Notes: generated by a model not told the origin, from the sequence alone. Numbered from the stretch's first letter, positions 36,197-46,069 are shown. The stretch: DNA of 64,000 nucleotides from Nostoc sp. CENA543 (GCF_002896875.1 NZ_CP023278.1:5650501-5714500), one strand, 5' to 3'. Numbers and translations are program-made.

Positions 36197-36619
36197 TTAT
36201 GGTTTCTGATTTTCTTTTATTGTATGTGGCGTTTGCCACAACCAAAAAATGAAAGCAAAGGCAAAGAGGAGATCACCGCATCCAGCGAGTAAGAAGGTAA
36301 ATGATAAATCACCTTGAAACCAGAAGATGAAAAATAAGATAGCGATCGCTATCTTACAAGCGGCGGCAACAGCAATAAAAAATTTCTCTGGTTTAGCTGT
36401 GATGGCTAGCCAACCATAACTCGCACCTAAGATAAAAATCCAGGAAGCTATGACCCAATGGACGAAGATGGCATCTTTTGGCAGTTCCACCGTATTCGCC
36501 CCATAGTAAACTGGAGGGGCAAATCTAATTGCACCAAACAGATTAAAAATGGTGGTGAGCAATAAACAGTATCGAAACCATGTTGCTACAGGCTTTTGGC
36601 TCACTGGAGATGTAGTCAT
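36197..36619 (-). CDS. small integral membrane protein
   Basis: A 140-residue protein with four predicted membrane helices (about residues 14-32, 46-66, 78-98, 105-127). No catalytic motif was recognised. The middle gene of the SnoaL/membrane/cupin operon, 12 bp before the cupin gene. Confidence 0.78.
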   Translation of the reverse strand: MTTSPVSQKPVATWFRYCLLLTTIFNLFGAIRFAPPVYYGANTVELPKDAIFVHWVIASWIFILGASYGWLAITAKPEKFFIAVAAACKIAIAILFFIFWFQGDLSFTFLLAGCGDLLFAFAFIFWLWQTPHTIKENQKP

Positions 36620-36651
36620 AAATGTTCTAATATTTTATGCAAACTGAGCTT

Positions 36652-37131
36652 CTATGCAGATTTCTGCAATAGTTTGGATGCTATTCCTTTGAAGATGTGT
36701 GGCAATAATTTGAAACCAGGCAAAAAAACGATCCCTAACTGCTGCATCAGTCCGAGTGCATCGCCTTGACCCCAATGCTCAACTATTTTCCCATTCTCAA
36801 CTCGATCAATGTGCATGATCGATAAACTGATTTGCTTACCTGTTGGTGGGAGTCCTTGAAATTCTCCGAGATGCGTGGCTGTAAATTTTCCGCAGGTTAC
36901 AACTTGATCATGAGAAACAATGACCTTATCAAAAACATGCTGACCTTGACTGAATGCTAAATAAAACGACATCCCAAATTTATTAAACCCTTCCTTGTCT
37001 AAAGGTTCGTGTACACCTGCTAGATGAGCAATAAAATCATCTGCCAGAAGATCCACAGCTTGTTCTATTTTGCGGTCATCAAAAGCTTTGTAAAACTGGA
37101 GTACGATCGCTTTGTTTGGTTCAGTCAGCAT
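36652..37131 (-). CDS. SnoaL-like ester cyclase family protein
   Basis: A 159-residue NTF2-fold protein. The N-terminal VLQFYKAFDDRKIEQAVDLLADDFIAHLAG and the central GKFTATHLGEFQGLPPTGKQISL, with HIDRVENGKIVEHWGQGD after it, are the standard SnoaL polyketide-cyclase-like signature. His and Asp residues in the HWGQGD region are the probable polar site. It is the first gene of a three-gene unit. The substrate is unknown and no polyketide synthase is nearby. Confidence 0.87.
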   Translation of the reverse strand: MLTEPNKAIVLQFYKAFDDRKIEQAVDLLADDFIAHLAGVHEPLDKEGFNKFGMSFYLAFSQGQHVFDKVIVSHDQVVTCGKFTATHLGEFQGLPPTGKQISLSIMHIDRVENGKIVEHWGQGDALGLMQQLGIVFLPGFKLLPHIFKGIASKLLQKSA

Positions 37132-37274
37132 AGGGAATGGCGTTTTGAGCTAAATTGTAACGCGTCTGCTATACCTGTATGAACAAGTTCCCTGTAGAAA
37201 ATTGGTTGATGATTTGCGATCGCCTATGCTGGGTTGTGTTTGTAGTAAGATGATCGTGCTGGGAAAATAGTTTT

Positions 37275-37934
37275 TTACCCTAACATATCCTGAAGATTTG
37301 GTATGTAACTGAATAGGGGAAAGCCAATGTTAGTAAACTTACCTTCTGCTTGTGCTTGGTTGTACTCCTCAAGTTTGTTTTGAGCAAGCTGTATTGTACT
37401 CACGGAAATGCCGGAATTTTCTGCAAGTTGTAAAAATTCTTGTTGATGATTCACGCCAATTTCCGTAATTAGCCAGGCTAAAACATTATGGCGACTGCTA
37501 CCATCAAGCATATCAAGCAAACGAAACATCCGAGGAGCATCATTTAAGCTCAGAAATGGACTAATTGATACAGTCGCACGTCCTGCAAATTGGGGGTACT
37601 GCTCAATTATTCGGAATAGTTCATTGACGATGAGTTGGCGTTGTGATTCTGTGACAGCTTCAGCTTTAACATTTTGAAAACCAACAGTAGCAGCTAATGC
37701 CAAATAAGGAACATTATCGTCTCTCAAACCTTGAAGCAAGTAGTCAATACGCTGGTGTTTAGGAATAAGAGTATAAATAAGTATGTTGGCAACTGCTTGC
37801 GGTGGAGACCAATCTGCAAGAATTTGTTGAATATGTGCAGAATCATCGTCATCTAGTTTACCAATCTCTTGAAGAGCGCGGAGTGCATCGTCAAGATCCT
37901 CTGCTTTGAGGAATTTGCTTAATTTAGGATTCAT
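37275..37934 (-). CDS. hypothetical HEAT-like helical protein
   Basis: A 219-residue protein, mostly predicted helices with repeat-like spacing (LDDALRALQEIGKLDDDD, VANILIYTLIPKHQRIDYLLQGL, RMFRLLDMLDGSSRHNVLAWLI). It may be a short alpha-solenoid. The ATG at 37934 is preferred; an in-frame TTG 36 bp upstream would add a short hydrophobic stretch. It was not recognised as any named family. Confidence 0.7.
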   Translation of the reverse strand: MNPKLSKFLKAEDLDDALRALQEIGKLDDDDSAHIQQILADWSPPQAVANILIYTLIPKHQRIDYLLQGLRDDNVPYLALAATVGFQNVKAEAVTESQRQLIVNELFRIIEQYPQFAGRATVSISPFLSLNDAPRMFRLLDMLDGSSRHNVLAWLITEIGVNHQQEFLQLAENSGISVSTIQLAQNKLEEYNQAQAEGKFTNIGFPLFSYIPNLQDMLG

Positions 37935-38127
37935 TAACCAATAACTTAATGTGAATACAACAAAAAACAAAAATACAGTTAAATGTTCTAACTGCGGGGG
38001 CTATTGTTCAGATATTGTACTATCGCAGTTGGTTGACTGTTTTGACGGCCACGAGTTGATGAGTTGCCTAGAGAGATTTTTTGATTTAACATTCTAGGCT
38101 AGAGTGTGGATGGAATGAGATTAACCG

Positions 38128-39792
38128 TCAAATTCCATAAGATCGGGGGTAGGGCTTTAAAAGTGTCTTAGCCTGATAGACATAAATCATATTGATTACC
38201 ACCCCGCCACGTTTGATTGGTATTGTTTCAATCTCAGTTAGGCTACTAAAGTAAGTTCGATAATTAGCCATCAAATCTTTTCTATTCTTAAAGGACGCAG
38301 TAGTAATGTACAGGGCGTTTTCCCCTACCCATTGCTCCGCCCTTGACCAAAAAGCAAAACCACGCATATCGTTGCCAATGTCAAAGCAAGTAATCGGGAC
38401 GTTCGCTAAAGGTAAGAGGGACATTGCAATTGGGCCACCTAAATAATAGCGATTGGTAAATATAAAGCTAGAGTTCTTTAGGGCAGCACTTAAGACCGGA
38501 GAAACAACAAAGCCACGCCGTAGTTGCTGAATATCAATTAGTTCTGTAGAAGGGTCATCCTTGGGAGACAAGAACCCCCCCATGAAAGCGTATTGACTGG
38601 GCTTTTGAAGTATTCCTGTTGTCACTTGCAGCAGAGCAATCAGTAAAATGCTGGCTACCATAATTCCCGAACCTACAAGCCATCGCCGCACCCAACGTCG
38701 CCCGTGCTGCTCCCAGATGACTGCATGTTGCCCTAATAACAAAGTTGCTGCCCAAAATCCCGGCATTGGCCACGCTGGCAAAATTTGCCGATATCCTCCT
38801 ATGAGAGTAAACCCTAAAATTAAGGGCAAGGATACCCATAAATTCAATAATTTAGTCGCATCTAAATCTCCCTTAGAGATTAGTGATTTGTGAAAAACAT
38901 GAATTATTCTTAACAACGCAAGTCGTAAACTAACCCACCATAGTGGCAATCCTATGGTGGGGAACAGGTACGCTACCCCGCCTAAATAGACACCAGCTAC
39001 ACTCAGCAGATTGTACCCACCCCTTGGCATCGCTCGCTCTGATTGAAAACGAAAAGACACCCAATCATGCTGCATATTCCAAAACCACATAGGGAAGATA
39101 GTGATCACAAATAAGCCTAACCCTAGCCATGCCCAAGGCGAACGCACAACACAGCGATGAGGTGGACTCGTTAAACAAAAACCAATTAGCCCCAGTCCTA
39201 AAACAAACCCGTGATATTTGCTATTGCAGGCTAATCCTACTAGGATACCAAGATAACTCAAGCGATAACTAGGCACATATAAATTAGATGCGCCGGACTT
39301 ATTCTTCAACAGGCTATGCTTTTGATTTCCAGAATGCCGCCAAAATTCATTGACTGCACAATATAAACTGGCTGACCAAAAAAACATCAGTGGACTATCA
39401 GGCAGGCTTAGTATGCCAAAGCCAATTTGAAAAACTGGACTGATGGTGGCAATAGCCAATGTCAAGCAAGCTGCTTTAGCAGAGAATAGTCTATTGCTAG
39501 TTAAATACAAGAACACCAAACTGCCTGTATATAAAATCAGTGTCCCCAGGCGAATCGTGAATTGGGATACATCTCCAGTTAACCACGGGCCAAAACCAGT
39601 TGTTAGAGCTACAAAAGCTGGATGATCAAAATAGCTCCAGTCTAGATGCAGACTGTAGAGGTAGTAATAAGCCTCATCAAAGGTAGGGTAAAGCCAGAAA
39701 GCAATGAAGGAGCGAAACAGCAATCCCCCAACCAGCAACATTACCACTAACTGATTAGTTTTTTGAGCCGACCATTTCTGGAATTTTTGCAT
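38128..39792 (-). CDS. GT39/ArnT-like membrane glycosyltransferase
   Basis: A 554-residue polytopic protein with about 10-12 membrane helices, of the dolichyl/undecaprenyl-phosphate-mannose (PMT, GT-C) family. The catalytic-loop acid is expected in YPTFDEAYYYLYS (about residues 35-47) just after the first helix, and HLDWSYFDHPAF follows. It probably transfers a sugar from a polyprenyl phosphate carrier to an exported acceptor (protein, lipid or polysaccharide); the acceptor is unknown. No paired polyprenyl-phosphate transferase is adjacent. Confidence 0.88.
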   Translation of the reverse strand: MQKFQKWSAQKTNQLVVMLLVGGLLFRSFIAFWLYPTFDEAYYYLYSLHLDWSYFDHPAFVALTTGFGPWLTGDVSQFTIRLGTLILYTGSLVFLYLTSNRLFSAKAACLTLAIATISPVFQIGFGILSLPDSPLMFFWSASLYCAVNEFWRHSGNQKHSLLKNKSGASNLYVPSYRLSYLGILVGLACNSKYHGFVLGLGLIGFCLTSPPHRCVVRSPWAWLGLGLFVITIFPMWFWNMQHDWVSFRFQSERAMPRGGYNLLSVAGVYLGGVAYLFPTIGLPLWWVSLRLALLRIIHVFHKSLISKGDLDATKLLNLWVSLPLILGFTLIGGYRQILPAWPMPGFWAATLLLGQHAVIWEQHGRRWVRRWLVGSGIMVASILLIALLQVTTGILQKPSQYAFMGGFLSPKDDPSTELIDIQQLRRGFVVSPVLSAALKNSSFIFTNRYYLGGPIAMSLLPLANVPITCFDIGNDMRGFAFWSRAEQWVGENALYITTASFKNRKDLMANYRTYFSSLTEIETIPIKRGGVVINMIYVYQAKTLLKPYPRSYGI

Positions 39793-40112
39793 TTACTCGA
39801 ATTCTTATTCTTGATAGACAACCCAACTCATCAACTCCAGCTAGATAAAAACCTAGATGAAAAGCCTAAATTAAAAGCCTAAATTAGAAGCACACAGCAG
39901 GGCAAATTTTTGCGTAGTTTTTTGACTCAAAAACTCATTGAATCAACATGAGCTGCTACTTATCGCGATGGATTGAGACTAGCGATCGCCTCATTTTAAT
40001 CCTCATTCGCTAACTATAAATAATTCTCATTAAGTCTTAATTCCACACTCAGCACACAATAGAGCTAATCATCGATAATCCATATGTAACTCGGCAGCAA
40101 GAGTATTGATTT
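39793..40112. other. intergenic region before the debranching enzyme
   Basis: 320 bp between divergent genes. It holds a near-perfect 13-bp tandem duplication (aaaagcctaaatt, about 39860-39886) and one HIP1 octamer (gcgatcgc near 39983). No gene or clear promoter was found. Confidence 0.5.
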
Positions 40113-42095
40113 ATGTGTATGGAATTTGGGCGCGAAATCTGCGGTAATCTGGAAACGGCTGAATCGAGGGAATGGTTAGTTACCAATGGAATTGGTGGTT
40201 ATGCTTCGGGTACAGTAGCGGGTTTACTGACTCGCCGTTATCACGGTTTATTGGTAGCAGCTTTGCAACCGCCTTTAGGTCGTACTTTACTGCTGGCAAA
40301 ACTAGATGAGATCGTTACATATAATAGTTGCTTTTATCCCCTCAATACTAATCGCTGGAGTGATGGGATAGTCAGTCCCCACGGATACCGACATATTGAG
40401 CGTTTTACTTTGTCAGGTACAGTCCCTGTCTGGCGGTTTGCCGTGGCTGATGCTGTGTTAGAAAAACGAGTGTGGATGCAACAAGGTGCTAATACAACCT
40501 ACGTTCAATATACTTTATCTCGCGCCACCCAACCGCTTCAACTCACACTCAAAGCAATGGTTAACTACCGTGATTATCACGGCGATACCCAGAGTAATGG
40601 TTGGCAAATGTCCCTAGAAACGGTGGAAAAGGGGATTTGTATCACGGCTTATCCCAGTGCTACACCATTCTATTTAGTCAGTGACTCTGGGAATGTATCC
40701 CTGGTTCACAATTGGTATTATGGCTTTGATTTGGCTGTGGAACGTTATCGGGGACTGAGTGACACAGAAGACCATCTCCACGCCGCTACTCTAGAAGTTA
40801 CACTCAATCCTGGGGAATCATTGACTTTTGTCGCCAGTACAGAAAAACAACCCAATTTGCAAGGTGAAACTGCGCTCAAGTTACGTCAAACTCATGAACA
40901 AAAGTTAATCGCAATTGCTAAAGCCCATCAACCCCTTGATAGTCAAGAATTACCACCCTGGATTGAGCAGTTAATTTTAGCTGCTGACCAGTTTATCGTA
41001 GACCGTCCACTCCCAGAAGAACCAAACGGTAAAACTATCATTGCTGGTTATCACTGGTTTAGCGATTGGGGAAGGGACACAATGATTAGTCTACCAGGGT
41101 TAACAATTTCCACGGGTCGAATAGAAATAGCACGCTCAATTCTCCGCACCTTTGCTAAATACGTCAATCAGGGAATGTTACCTAATCGCTTTCCCGATGC
41201 GGGGGAAGAACCGGAATACAATACAGTGGATGCTACGTTATGGTACTTTGAAGCAGTCCGCGCTTATTACAGTGCTACCAAGGATGATCATTTACTGGCG
41301 GAACTGTTTGGGGTGTTAGTTGAGATCATTGATTGCCATTGTCGCGGTACACGCTATAACATCCATTTAGACCCCGCCGATGGGTTATTGTATGCTGGGG
41401 TTGCAGGTGTGCAGTTAACTTGGATGGATGCGAAGGTAGGAGACTGGGTTGTTACACCCCGCATTGGTAAGCCCGTTGAAGTTAATGCTCTTTGGTATAA
41501 TGCGTTACGCACAATGGCAAATTTTGCCCGTCAACTTGGTAAACCGCATCAAGAATATCAAGCAATGGCGGATAGAGTTTTAGCGAGATTTTCGCGGTTT
41601 TGGCATGATGGCTTGGGTTATTGTTACGACGTAATTGATAGTCCTGATGGTGATGATTTATCGTTGCGTCCCAATCAGATTTTTGCGGTGTCATTACCGG
41701 AAAGTCCCCTCACACCTACCCAACAAAAGTCTGTGGTAGAGATTTGTGGGCGAATTTTGTTAACTTCCCACGGATTGCGATCGCTCTCTCCCGACCATCC
41801 CCAATATCAAGGAAAATACGGTGGTGGTCAGTATCAACGTGATGGTGCGTATCATCAAGGTACTGTTTGGGGTTGGTTAATAGGTGCGTTTGTACAAGCA
41901 CACCTGCGCGTTTACAACAATCCTCAGCAGGCGCGTCAATTTCTCGAACCAATGGCAAATCATCTGACTGCACATGGTGTTGGTAGTCTCAGCGAAATTT
42001 TTGATGGTGAACCGCCAATGAATCCCAGGGGATGTATTGCCCAAGCTTGGACTGTGGCAGAAGTTTTGCGTACTTGGTTAGCAACTTCAGGCTAA
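40113..42095 (+). CDS. amylo-alpha-1,6-glucosidase (glycogen debranching enzyme type)
   Basis: A 660-residue glycoside hydrolase related to the glucosidase half of eukaryotic debranching enzyme (GH133-like). The N-terminal domain (about 1-270) starts EFGREICGNLETAESREWL and contains NGIGGYASGTVAG. The catalytic (alpha/alpha)6 domain (about 290-655) includes WFSDWGRDTMISLPG, NRFPDAGEEPEYNTVDATLW and GKPVEVNALWYNAL; the Asp and Glu in these are probable catalytic residues. The likely role is glycogen degradation, complementing GlgX. A possible second ATG lies at residue 3. Confidence 0.92.
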   Translation: MCMEFGREICGNLETAESREWLVTNGIGGYASGTVAGLLTRRYHGLLVAALQPPLGRTLLLAKLDEIVTYNSCFYPLNTNRWSDGIVSPHGYRHIERFTLSGTVPVWRFAVADAVLEKRVWMQQGANTTYVQYTLSRATQPLQLTLKAMVNYRDYHGDTQSNGWQMSLETVEKGICITAYPSATPFYLVSDSGNVSLVHNWYYGFDLAVERYRGLSDTEDHLHAATLEVTLNPGESLTFVASTEKQPNLQGETALKLRQTHEQKLIAIAKAHQPLDSQELPPWIEQLILAADQFIVDRPLPEEPNGKTIIAGYHWFSDWGRDTMISLPGLTISTGRIEIARSILRTFAKYVNQGMLPNRFPDAGEEPEYNTVDATLWYFEAVRAYYSATKDDHLLAELFGVLVEIIDCHCRGTRYNIHLDPADGLLYAGVAGVQLTWMDAKVGDWVVTPRIGKPVEVNALWYNALRTMANFARQLGKPHQEYQAMADRVLARFSRFWHDGLGYCYDVIDSPDGDDLSLRPNQIFAVSLPESPLTPTQQKSVVEICGRILLTSHGLRSLSPDHPQYQGKYGGGQYQRDGAYHQGTVWGWLIGAFVQAHLRVYNNPQQARQFLEPMANHLTAHGVGSLSEIFDGEPPMNPRGCIAQAWTVAEVLRTWLATSG

Positions 42096-42125
42096 ATTTA
42101 ATTCAAAATGGCAGAATTTATACCA

Positions 42126-42185
42126 ATTCGCAATTCGCAATTCGCAATTCGCAATGGACTAACGTCCCGCTACGCTAACGCAATT
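42126..42185 (+). repeat. heptad tandem repeat plus 39-bp dispersed repeat, copy 2
   Basis: Four attcgca heptads (42126-42153) run into a 39-bp unit (42147-42185) that matches 22961-22999 with one mismatch. Outer ends ATACCAATTC (42120-42129) and GAAATGGTAT (42241-42250) are inverted with one mismatch, so the whole 42120-42250 block could be an element reaching the GNAT stop codon. No clear target duplication was found. Confidence 0.65.
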
Positions 42186-42249
42186 AAAAAACTTAGATGC
42201 AGCAAAGCTTTTAGGGTTTACATCGTATCAGGTTTTTCGTGAAATGGTA

Positions 42250-42750
42250 TTAGCGTAATGGTGTAGTTAACAACCAACACATTCCAGATTCAAAATCAGG
42301 ATATTGGTGAATGCGTTGGAATCCAGCTTTCTCGTAAGCACGTAAAGCAATTTCATTTTTGATGGACGCACATATACTAGCTACAGGTGCGGTAGTAGTA
42401 GCTGCAAGTAAAGATAAAAGCGATCGCAATGCTGCTGTCCCAATACCTTGACCAATTAGCGATCGTTCACCAATAAAGATATCAATGTCAATAGAATTGG
42501 GAACTCCACTCAAACCGATTTCCTCAAGTTGACTAGCAGACCACAATTCCCAACGTAAGTAACCAACTGGCTGATTATCGAAAATTATCATAGCTTGTTG
42601 CGTCGTGGGTAGAACTTGGATGGCTTCTTGCAAGTTTCCCTCTGGATTACCCCACCACTCAAGTACGTGTGGGCTGTATAACCATTGCCGTAGAAGTTCG
42701 GCGTGCATAGCAGGGTCAAATGGTGCTAGGTTTATTTTACTCATCACCAA
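42250..42750 (-). CDS. GNAT family N-acetyltransferase
   Basis: A 166-residue acetyltransferase of the AAC(6')/RimJ-like type. Landmarks are LRQWLYSPHVLEWWG at the N-terminus, NQPVGYLRWE, the acetyl-CoA pyrophosphate-binding segment LIGQGIGTAALRSLL (about 98-112), and RAYEKAGFQRI at the C-terminus. The acceptor substrate is unknown; aminoglycosides are possible in this subgroup but not shown. An internal ATG (residue 3) could also be used. Confidence 0.88.
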   Translation of the reverse strand: MVMSKINLAPFDPAMHAELLRQWLYSPHVLEWWGNPEGNLQEAIQVLPTTQQAMIIFDNQPVGYLRWELWSASQLEEIGLSGVPNSIDIDIFIGERSLIGQGIGTAALRSLLSLLAATTTAPVASICASIKNEIALRAYEKAGFQRIHQYPDFESGMCWLLTTPLR

Positions 42751-42811
42751 ACCTCAAGTTGATATTTGATTAATTAAATTATTAACCTTCCTAAATCAGT
42801 CGTGAGAAAGC

Positions 42812-42844
42812 AGAACCCCGACTTCTTGGAGAAGTCGGGGTTCT
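42812..42844. terminator. perfect 15-bp hairpin
   Basis: AGAACCCCGACTTCT (42812-42826), loop TGG, then the perfect complement to 42844. It has no T-tract. It lies downstream of the DUF2808 gene on the minus strand and before the GNAT gene start, so it may terminate the former. It is likely a multicopy extragenic repeat in Nostoc-type genomes. Confidence 0.65.
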
Positions 42845-42897
42845 GAACACAAAATTAATTGGGTGGATTTATTGATGTCCACCTATTTAGCAAAACT

Positions 42898-43389
42898 TTA
42901 GCTCTTATCAGGGATATCAACTCTCGCTGTACCAACGGGAATTTCTCCCTGTAATCCAGTTCTCTTGGCAGTTACGCCATAAAGCAAAATCCTACCACTA
43001 GAAGTTCTGGCTTGCACACCCGTAAATTGCACTTCCAAAGAACTTCCAGAAGTTATGGGTTGATCAAAGGTAATCGATAAACGTTCATTAGTAAGTTCTG
43101 TTTTAGCTGCAATATCTCTCCCCGATTTATCTCTAATTTTCACTCCCTGAAAACGTTCCATTTGGCTAGGTAAAGCAATCATGATGTCTTCTAGAGACAT
43201 TCCTACTACTGCAACTCTAATAAAGTGAGTGTTGTTTCTGACACCAGAATTAGTAATATGAGGAACATTAACTGGTAATGAAATCTGTTGAGTTTTTGGC
43301 GTAGCTTCATAATTTATCGGCATAGCCATTGCTGGAGAAGTTATAGCTAACAAAAGCATCGACAATCCACTATAAATTAAATTCTTCAT
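42898..43389 (-). CDS. DUF2808 family secreted protein
   Basis: A 163-residue protein with a signal peptide (residues 1-22, ending AMA). The DUF2808 domain fills the remainder (PHITNSGVRNNTHFIRVAV, LEDIMIALPSQMERFQGVKI, LYGVTA). It is cyanobacteria-specific and of unknown function; periplasmic location is likely. It is divergent from the histidine kinase gene across 356 bp, so the kinase might regulate it; that is inference. Confidence 0.88.
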   Translation of the reverse strand: MKNLIYSGLSMLLLAITSPAMAMPINYEATPKTQQISLPVNVPHITNSGVRNNTHFIRVAVVGMSLEDIMIALPSQMERFQGVKIRDKSGRDIAAKTELTNERLSITFDQPITSGSSLEVQFTGVQARTSSGRILLYGVTAKRTGLQGEIPVGTARVDIPDKS

Positions 43390-43745
43390 GATGCAATTTT
43401 TCCTGTTTTTGTGTTATGACGTTAATACAAATCCTGAACTGATAATAAATAGATTGCTGTATAAATATGAGTTCACGCTGATTGATAAATTAAGGGATTG
43501 TGAGATTTTACTGTTAATAAACTGATAAATTTTCCTACCTCACTAAAGATAAAACCCTTGATACATAAGGTTTTATAGATTTCTCATCAAAAGCTATAAG
43601 TCCATTCAGGGAAAACTCATTTTTCTTTTCGAGACTTATATTAAATTAAAAATATATAAATTAAGATTTATTGATTTTTATAAAAATCTGGTTATGAAAA
43701 CTAAATTTTTTAGCTGAAATCACACACAACAGGAGATGTCTGGCT
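43390..43745. other. intergenic region between DUF2808 gene and kinase
   Basis: 356 bp, strongly AT-rich, between divergent genes. No repeat, hairpin or operator was convincing. An acaggag ribosome-binding site lies near 43728-43734, before the kinase ATG at 43746. Confidence 0.5.
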
Positions 43746-44882
43746 ATGAGTGTTCTAGAGGACTTATATAAAAGACTAGCTAAACTTACGCTATTAATAG
43801 TCAACCCTACTTCCTTACATTTCCGCCTCACTGTGGGAATTGTCACTATTTTTGCATTGGGAATGAGTAGTTTTGTTATGTGGATCAGTTGGGAAATTCA
43901 ACAGTTCCTCATCACTACTAGTCAACAGCAAGAGATATCTCATCACTACGCTAGGCTGTTAACAGTTTTTCATAGCCTAGGGATGGTTAATTTTTTAGCG
44001 ATCGCCACTACAGCCATTTTTGCTATGGTGTTGATTAGAAAATTACTTTTACCCTTGCAACAAATTAACCAGTGGATGGGTAATGCAACTGTTTCGGAAC
44101 TCAATCTGTATCAACTCAATTTCTATCAGACACCCAGTGAAGTCAAAGCCCTGGTGCTGGCTTGTAAACAACTGTTAACGCAGATTCAAGAACTCAAACG
44201 ACAACAACAACAGTTTACCAAAGACTTAGCCCACGAATTACGCACACCTTTAAGTATGGTGTACGCATATCTGCAAAGAACTCAGCAACGCAGTCAAACT
44301 TTAACAGACAACCAAAAAGAAGCCCTCGCAATGGCTGTGTTAGAAGCCGAACGGATGACGCAAATTTTGCAAAACTTATTAGATATGGTTAGGGCAAGTA
44401 ATAGTATGATGCCCTTACAACCAGAATCATTACTACTAAATGATTTAGTGGTAGATATAGCCCAAATGACGCAAAAATTTGAGCATCGAGAAATTCATCT
44501 AGAACTTGTTCCCTTTCCGGTGAGAGTCACAGCAGATCGCAATCAACTGATGCAAGTGTTAAATCATTTAATTGATAACGCGGTGAAATATTCTCAAGCT
44601 AGTGAGTTAATCACCATCAAACTCACTCAACATCGGGGATGGGCGATTATTCAAATCAGTGATCAAGGGGAAGGTATCCCTGTTTCAGAACAATCTCGGA
44701 TTTTTGCACCCTTTTACCGCGTTGATCCTTCCCGCACTCGCGCAACTGGGGGGATGGGTTTGGGTTTATCTATAGTTAAAGGCTTAGTAGAAAACATGGA
44801 TGGTATGGTTGCAGTGCAGTCAGAACCAGGAAAAGGTAGCACTTTTACCTTAAAATTACCCACGATAGGAGCAAAAAGATGA
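43746..44882 (+). CDS. membrane sensor histidine kinase
   Basis: A 378-residue transmembrane kinase with two membrane helices (about residues 28-52 and 80-102) bounding a short external loop, then a HAMP-like linker. The HisKA phospho-acceptor is in DLAHELRTPLSMV (about residue 163). The HATPase domain shows HLIDNAVKYS (N box), DQGEGIP (G1), FAPFYRVDPSRTRATGGMGLGLSIV (F and G2 boxes). Its stop overlaps the start of the response regulator gene by 4 bp (ATGA at 44879-44882), so the two are translationally coupled. The signal is unknown. Confidence 0.95.
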   Translation: MSVLEDLYKRLAKLTLLIVNPTSLHFRLTVGIVTIFALGMSSFVMWISWEIQQFLITTSQQQEISHHYARLLTVFHSLGMVNFLAIATTAIFAMVLIRKLLLPLQQINQWMGNATVSELNLYQLNFYQTPSEVKALVLACKQLLTQIQELKRQQQQFTKDLAHELRTPLSMVYAYLQRTQQRSQTLTDNQKEALAMAVLEAERMTQILQNLLDMVRASNSMMPLQPESLLLNDLVVDIAQMTQKFEHREIHLELVPFPVRVTADRNQLMQVLNHLIDNAVKYSQASELITIKLTQHRGWAIIQISDQGEGIPVSEQSRIFAPFYRVDPSRTRATGGMGLGLSIVKGLVENMDGMVAVQSEPGKGSTFTLKLPTIGAKR

Positions 44883-45553
44883 CAGCACATATTCTGCTGG
44901 TAGAAGATGAAGTTAAACTAGCGCGCTTTGTAGAATTAGAACTGAGTAGTGAAGGCTACAAAGTGAGTGTCGCCCATGATGGTATTTCTGGTTTGACCTT
45001 AGCACGGGAATCATCACCAGATTTAGTAGTCTTAGATTGGATGTTACCAGGACTCACCGGATTAGAACTGTGTCGCCGTTTGCGTACCACGGGCAGCAAA
45101 ATTCCGGTAATATTGTTGACAGCGAAAGATGAAGTAAGCGATCGCGTAGCAGGATTAGATGCCGGAGCAGATGATTATGTCGTCAAACCCTTCAGTATAG
45201 AAGAACTCTTAGCCAGAATTCGCGCCCATCTGCGTCGCACTCAAGAAACAGATCATGATTTATTGCAGTTTGAAGACTTAAGTTTAAATCGTCGCACCCG
45301 TGAAGTATTTCGCGGTAAACGGTTAATTGAGTTAACCGCCAAAGAGTTTGATTTATTAGAATATCTGCTTTCCCATCCCCGACAAGTATTTACAAGAGAC
45401 CAAATTTTAGAAAAAGTTTGGGGTTATGATTTCATGGGTGATTCTAATATTATTGAAGTTTATATTCGTTATTTGCGGCTGAAGTTAGAAGAAAATAACG
45501 AGAAACGTTTAGTACATACAGTCCGTGGTGTGGGTTATGCGCTGCGGGAGTAA
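44879..45553 (+). CDS. OmpR/PhoB-family response regulator
   Basis: A 224-residue regulator. The receiver domain (1-115) has acidic residues at EDE (about 9-11), phospho-acceptor Asp in LVVLDWMLPG (about 53), and Lys in YVVKPF (about 103). The C-terminal winged helix (about 128-222) has the typical ELTAKEFDLLEYLL and IYIRYLRLKL-type recognition helix (EVYIRYLRLKLEE). It is the partner of the kinase immediately upstream (4-bp overlap). It resembles RppA- or ManR-type cyanobacterial regulators, but the target cannot be assigned. Confidence 0.94.
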   Translation: MTAHILLVEDEVKLARFVELELSSEGYKVSVAHDGISGLTLARESSPDLVVLDWMLPGLTGLELCRRLRTTGSKIPVILLTAKDEVSDRVAGLDAGADDYVVKPFSIEELLARIRAHLRRTQETDHDLLQFEDLSLNRRTREVFRGKRLIELTAKEFDLLEYLLSHPRQVFTRDQILEKVWGYDFMGDSNIIEVYIRYLRLKLEENNEKRLVHTVRGVGYALRE

Positions 45554-45616
45554 TTTTGAAAATCTAAATTTTAAATAAAAGAGATTAATGCACAACAAAG
45601 AATAAAAAATTCAGAT

Positions 45617-46069
45617 ATGCAAATTAACTTCAAATTAGCAGACAACAATGATTTAGATACGCTGTTGCAATTCATCCAAAAACTTTACGAAGTTGACGGT
45701 AGTATTGCTTTTAATGCTGTTGTTGCTCGTCAGGCATTAATACCACTACTCAGTGATGAATCAATAGGACGAATCTGGTTAATTCAAAACCAAAATTACA
45801 GCATTGGTTATGTTATTCTCACATTCAGCTACAGCTTGGAATATGGAGGAAAAGATGCTTTCATTGATGAATTTTACATTGATACAGTTTACCAACGTCA
45901 AGGTATAGGTAAGCAAACAATCAAATTTCTGGAAGAGGTTTGTATCTCTTTTAACGTTCAAGCACTACATCTAGAAGTTGAAAAAGAGAATACTTCGGCT
46001 CAAAGCTTTTATCACCAAGTTGGATTTGTAGATCATGACCGCTATCTGATGACAAAACACATAAATTAA
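45617..46069 (+). CDS. GNAT family N-acetyltransferase
   Basis: A 150-residue GNAT protein. The acetyl-CoA-binding segment is YQRQGIGKQTIKFLE (about 94-108), preceded by the strand AFIDEFYIDTVY and followed by ALHLEVEKENTSAQSFYHQVGF. The acceptor is unknown. It is convergent with the peroxiredoxin-like gene, and the two stop codons share the tetranucleotide TTAA at 46066-46069. Confidence 0.87.
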   Translation: MQINFKLADNNDLDTLLQFIQKLYEVDGSIAFNAVVARQALIPLLSDESIGRIWLIQNQNYSIGYVILTFSYSLEYGGKDAFIDEFYIDTVYQRQGIGKQTIKFLEEVCISFNVQALHLEVEKENTSAQSFYHQVGFVDHDRYLMTKHIN

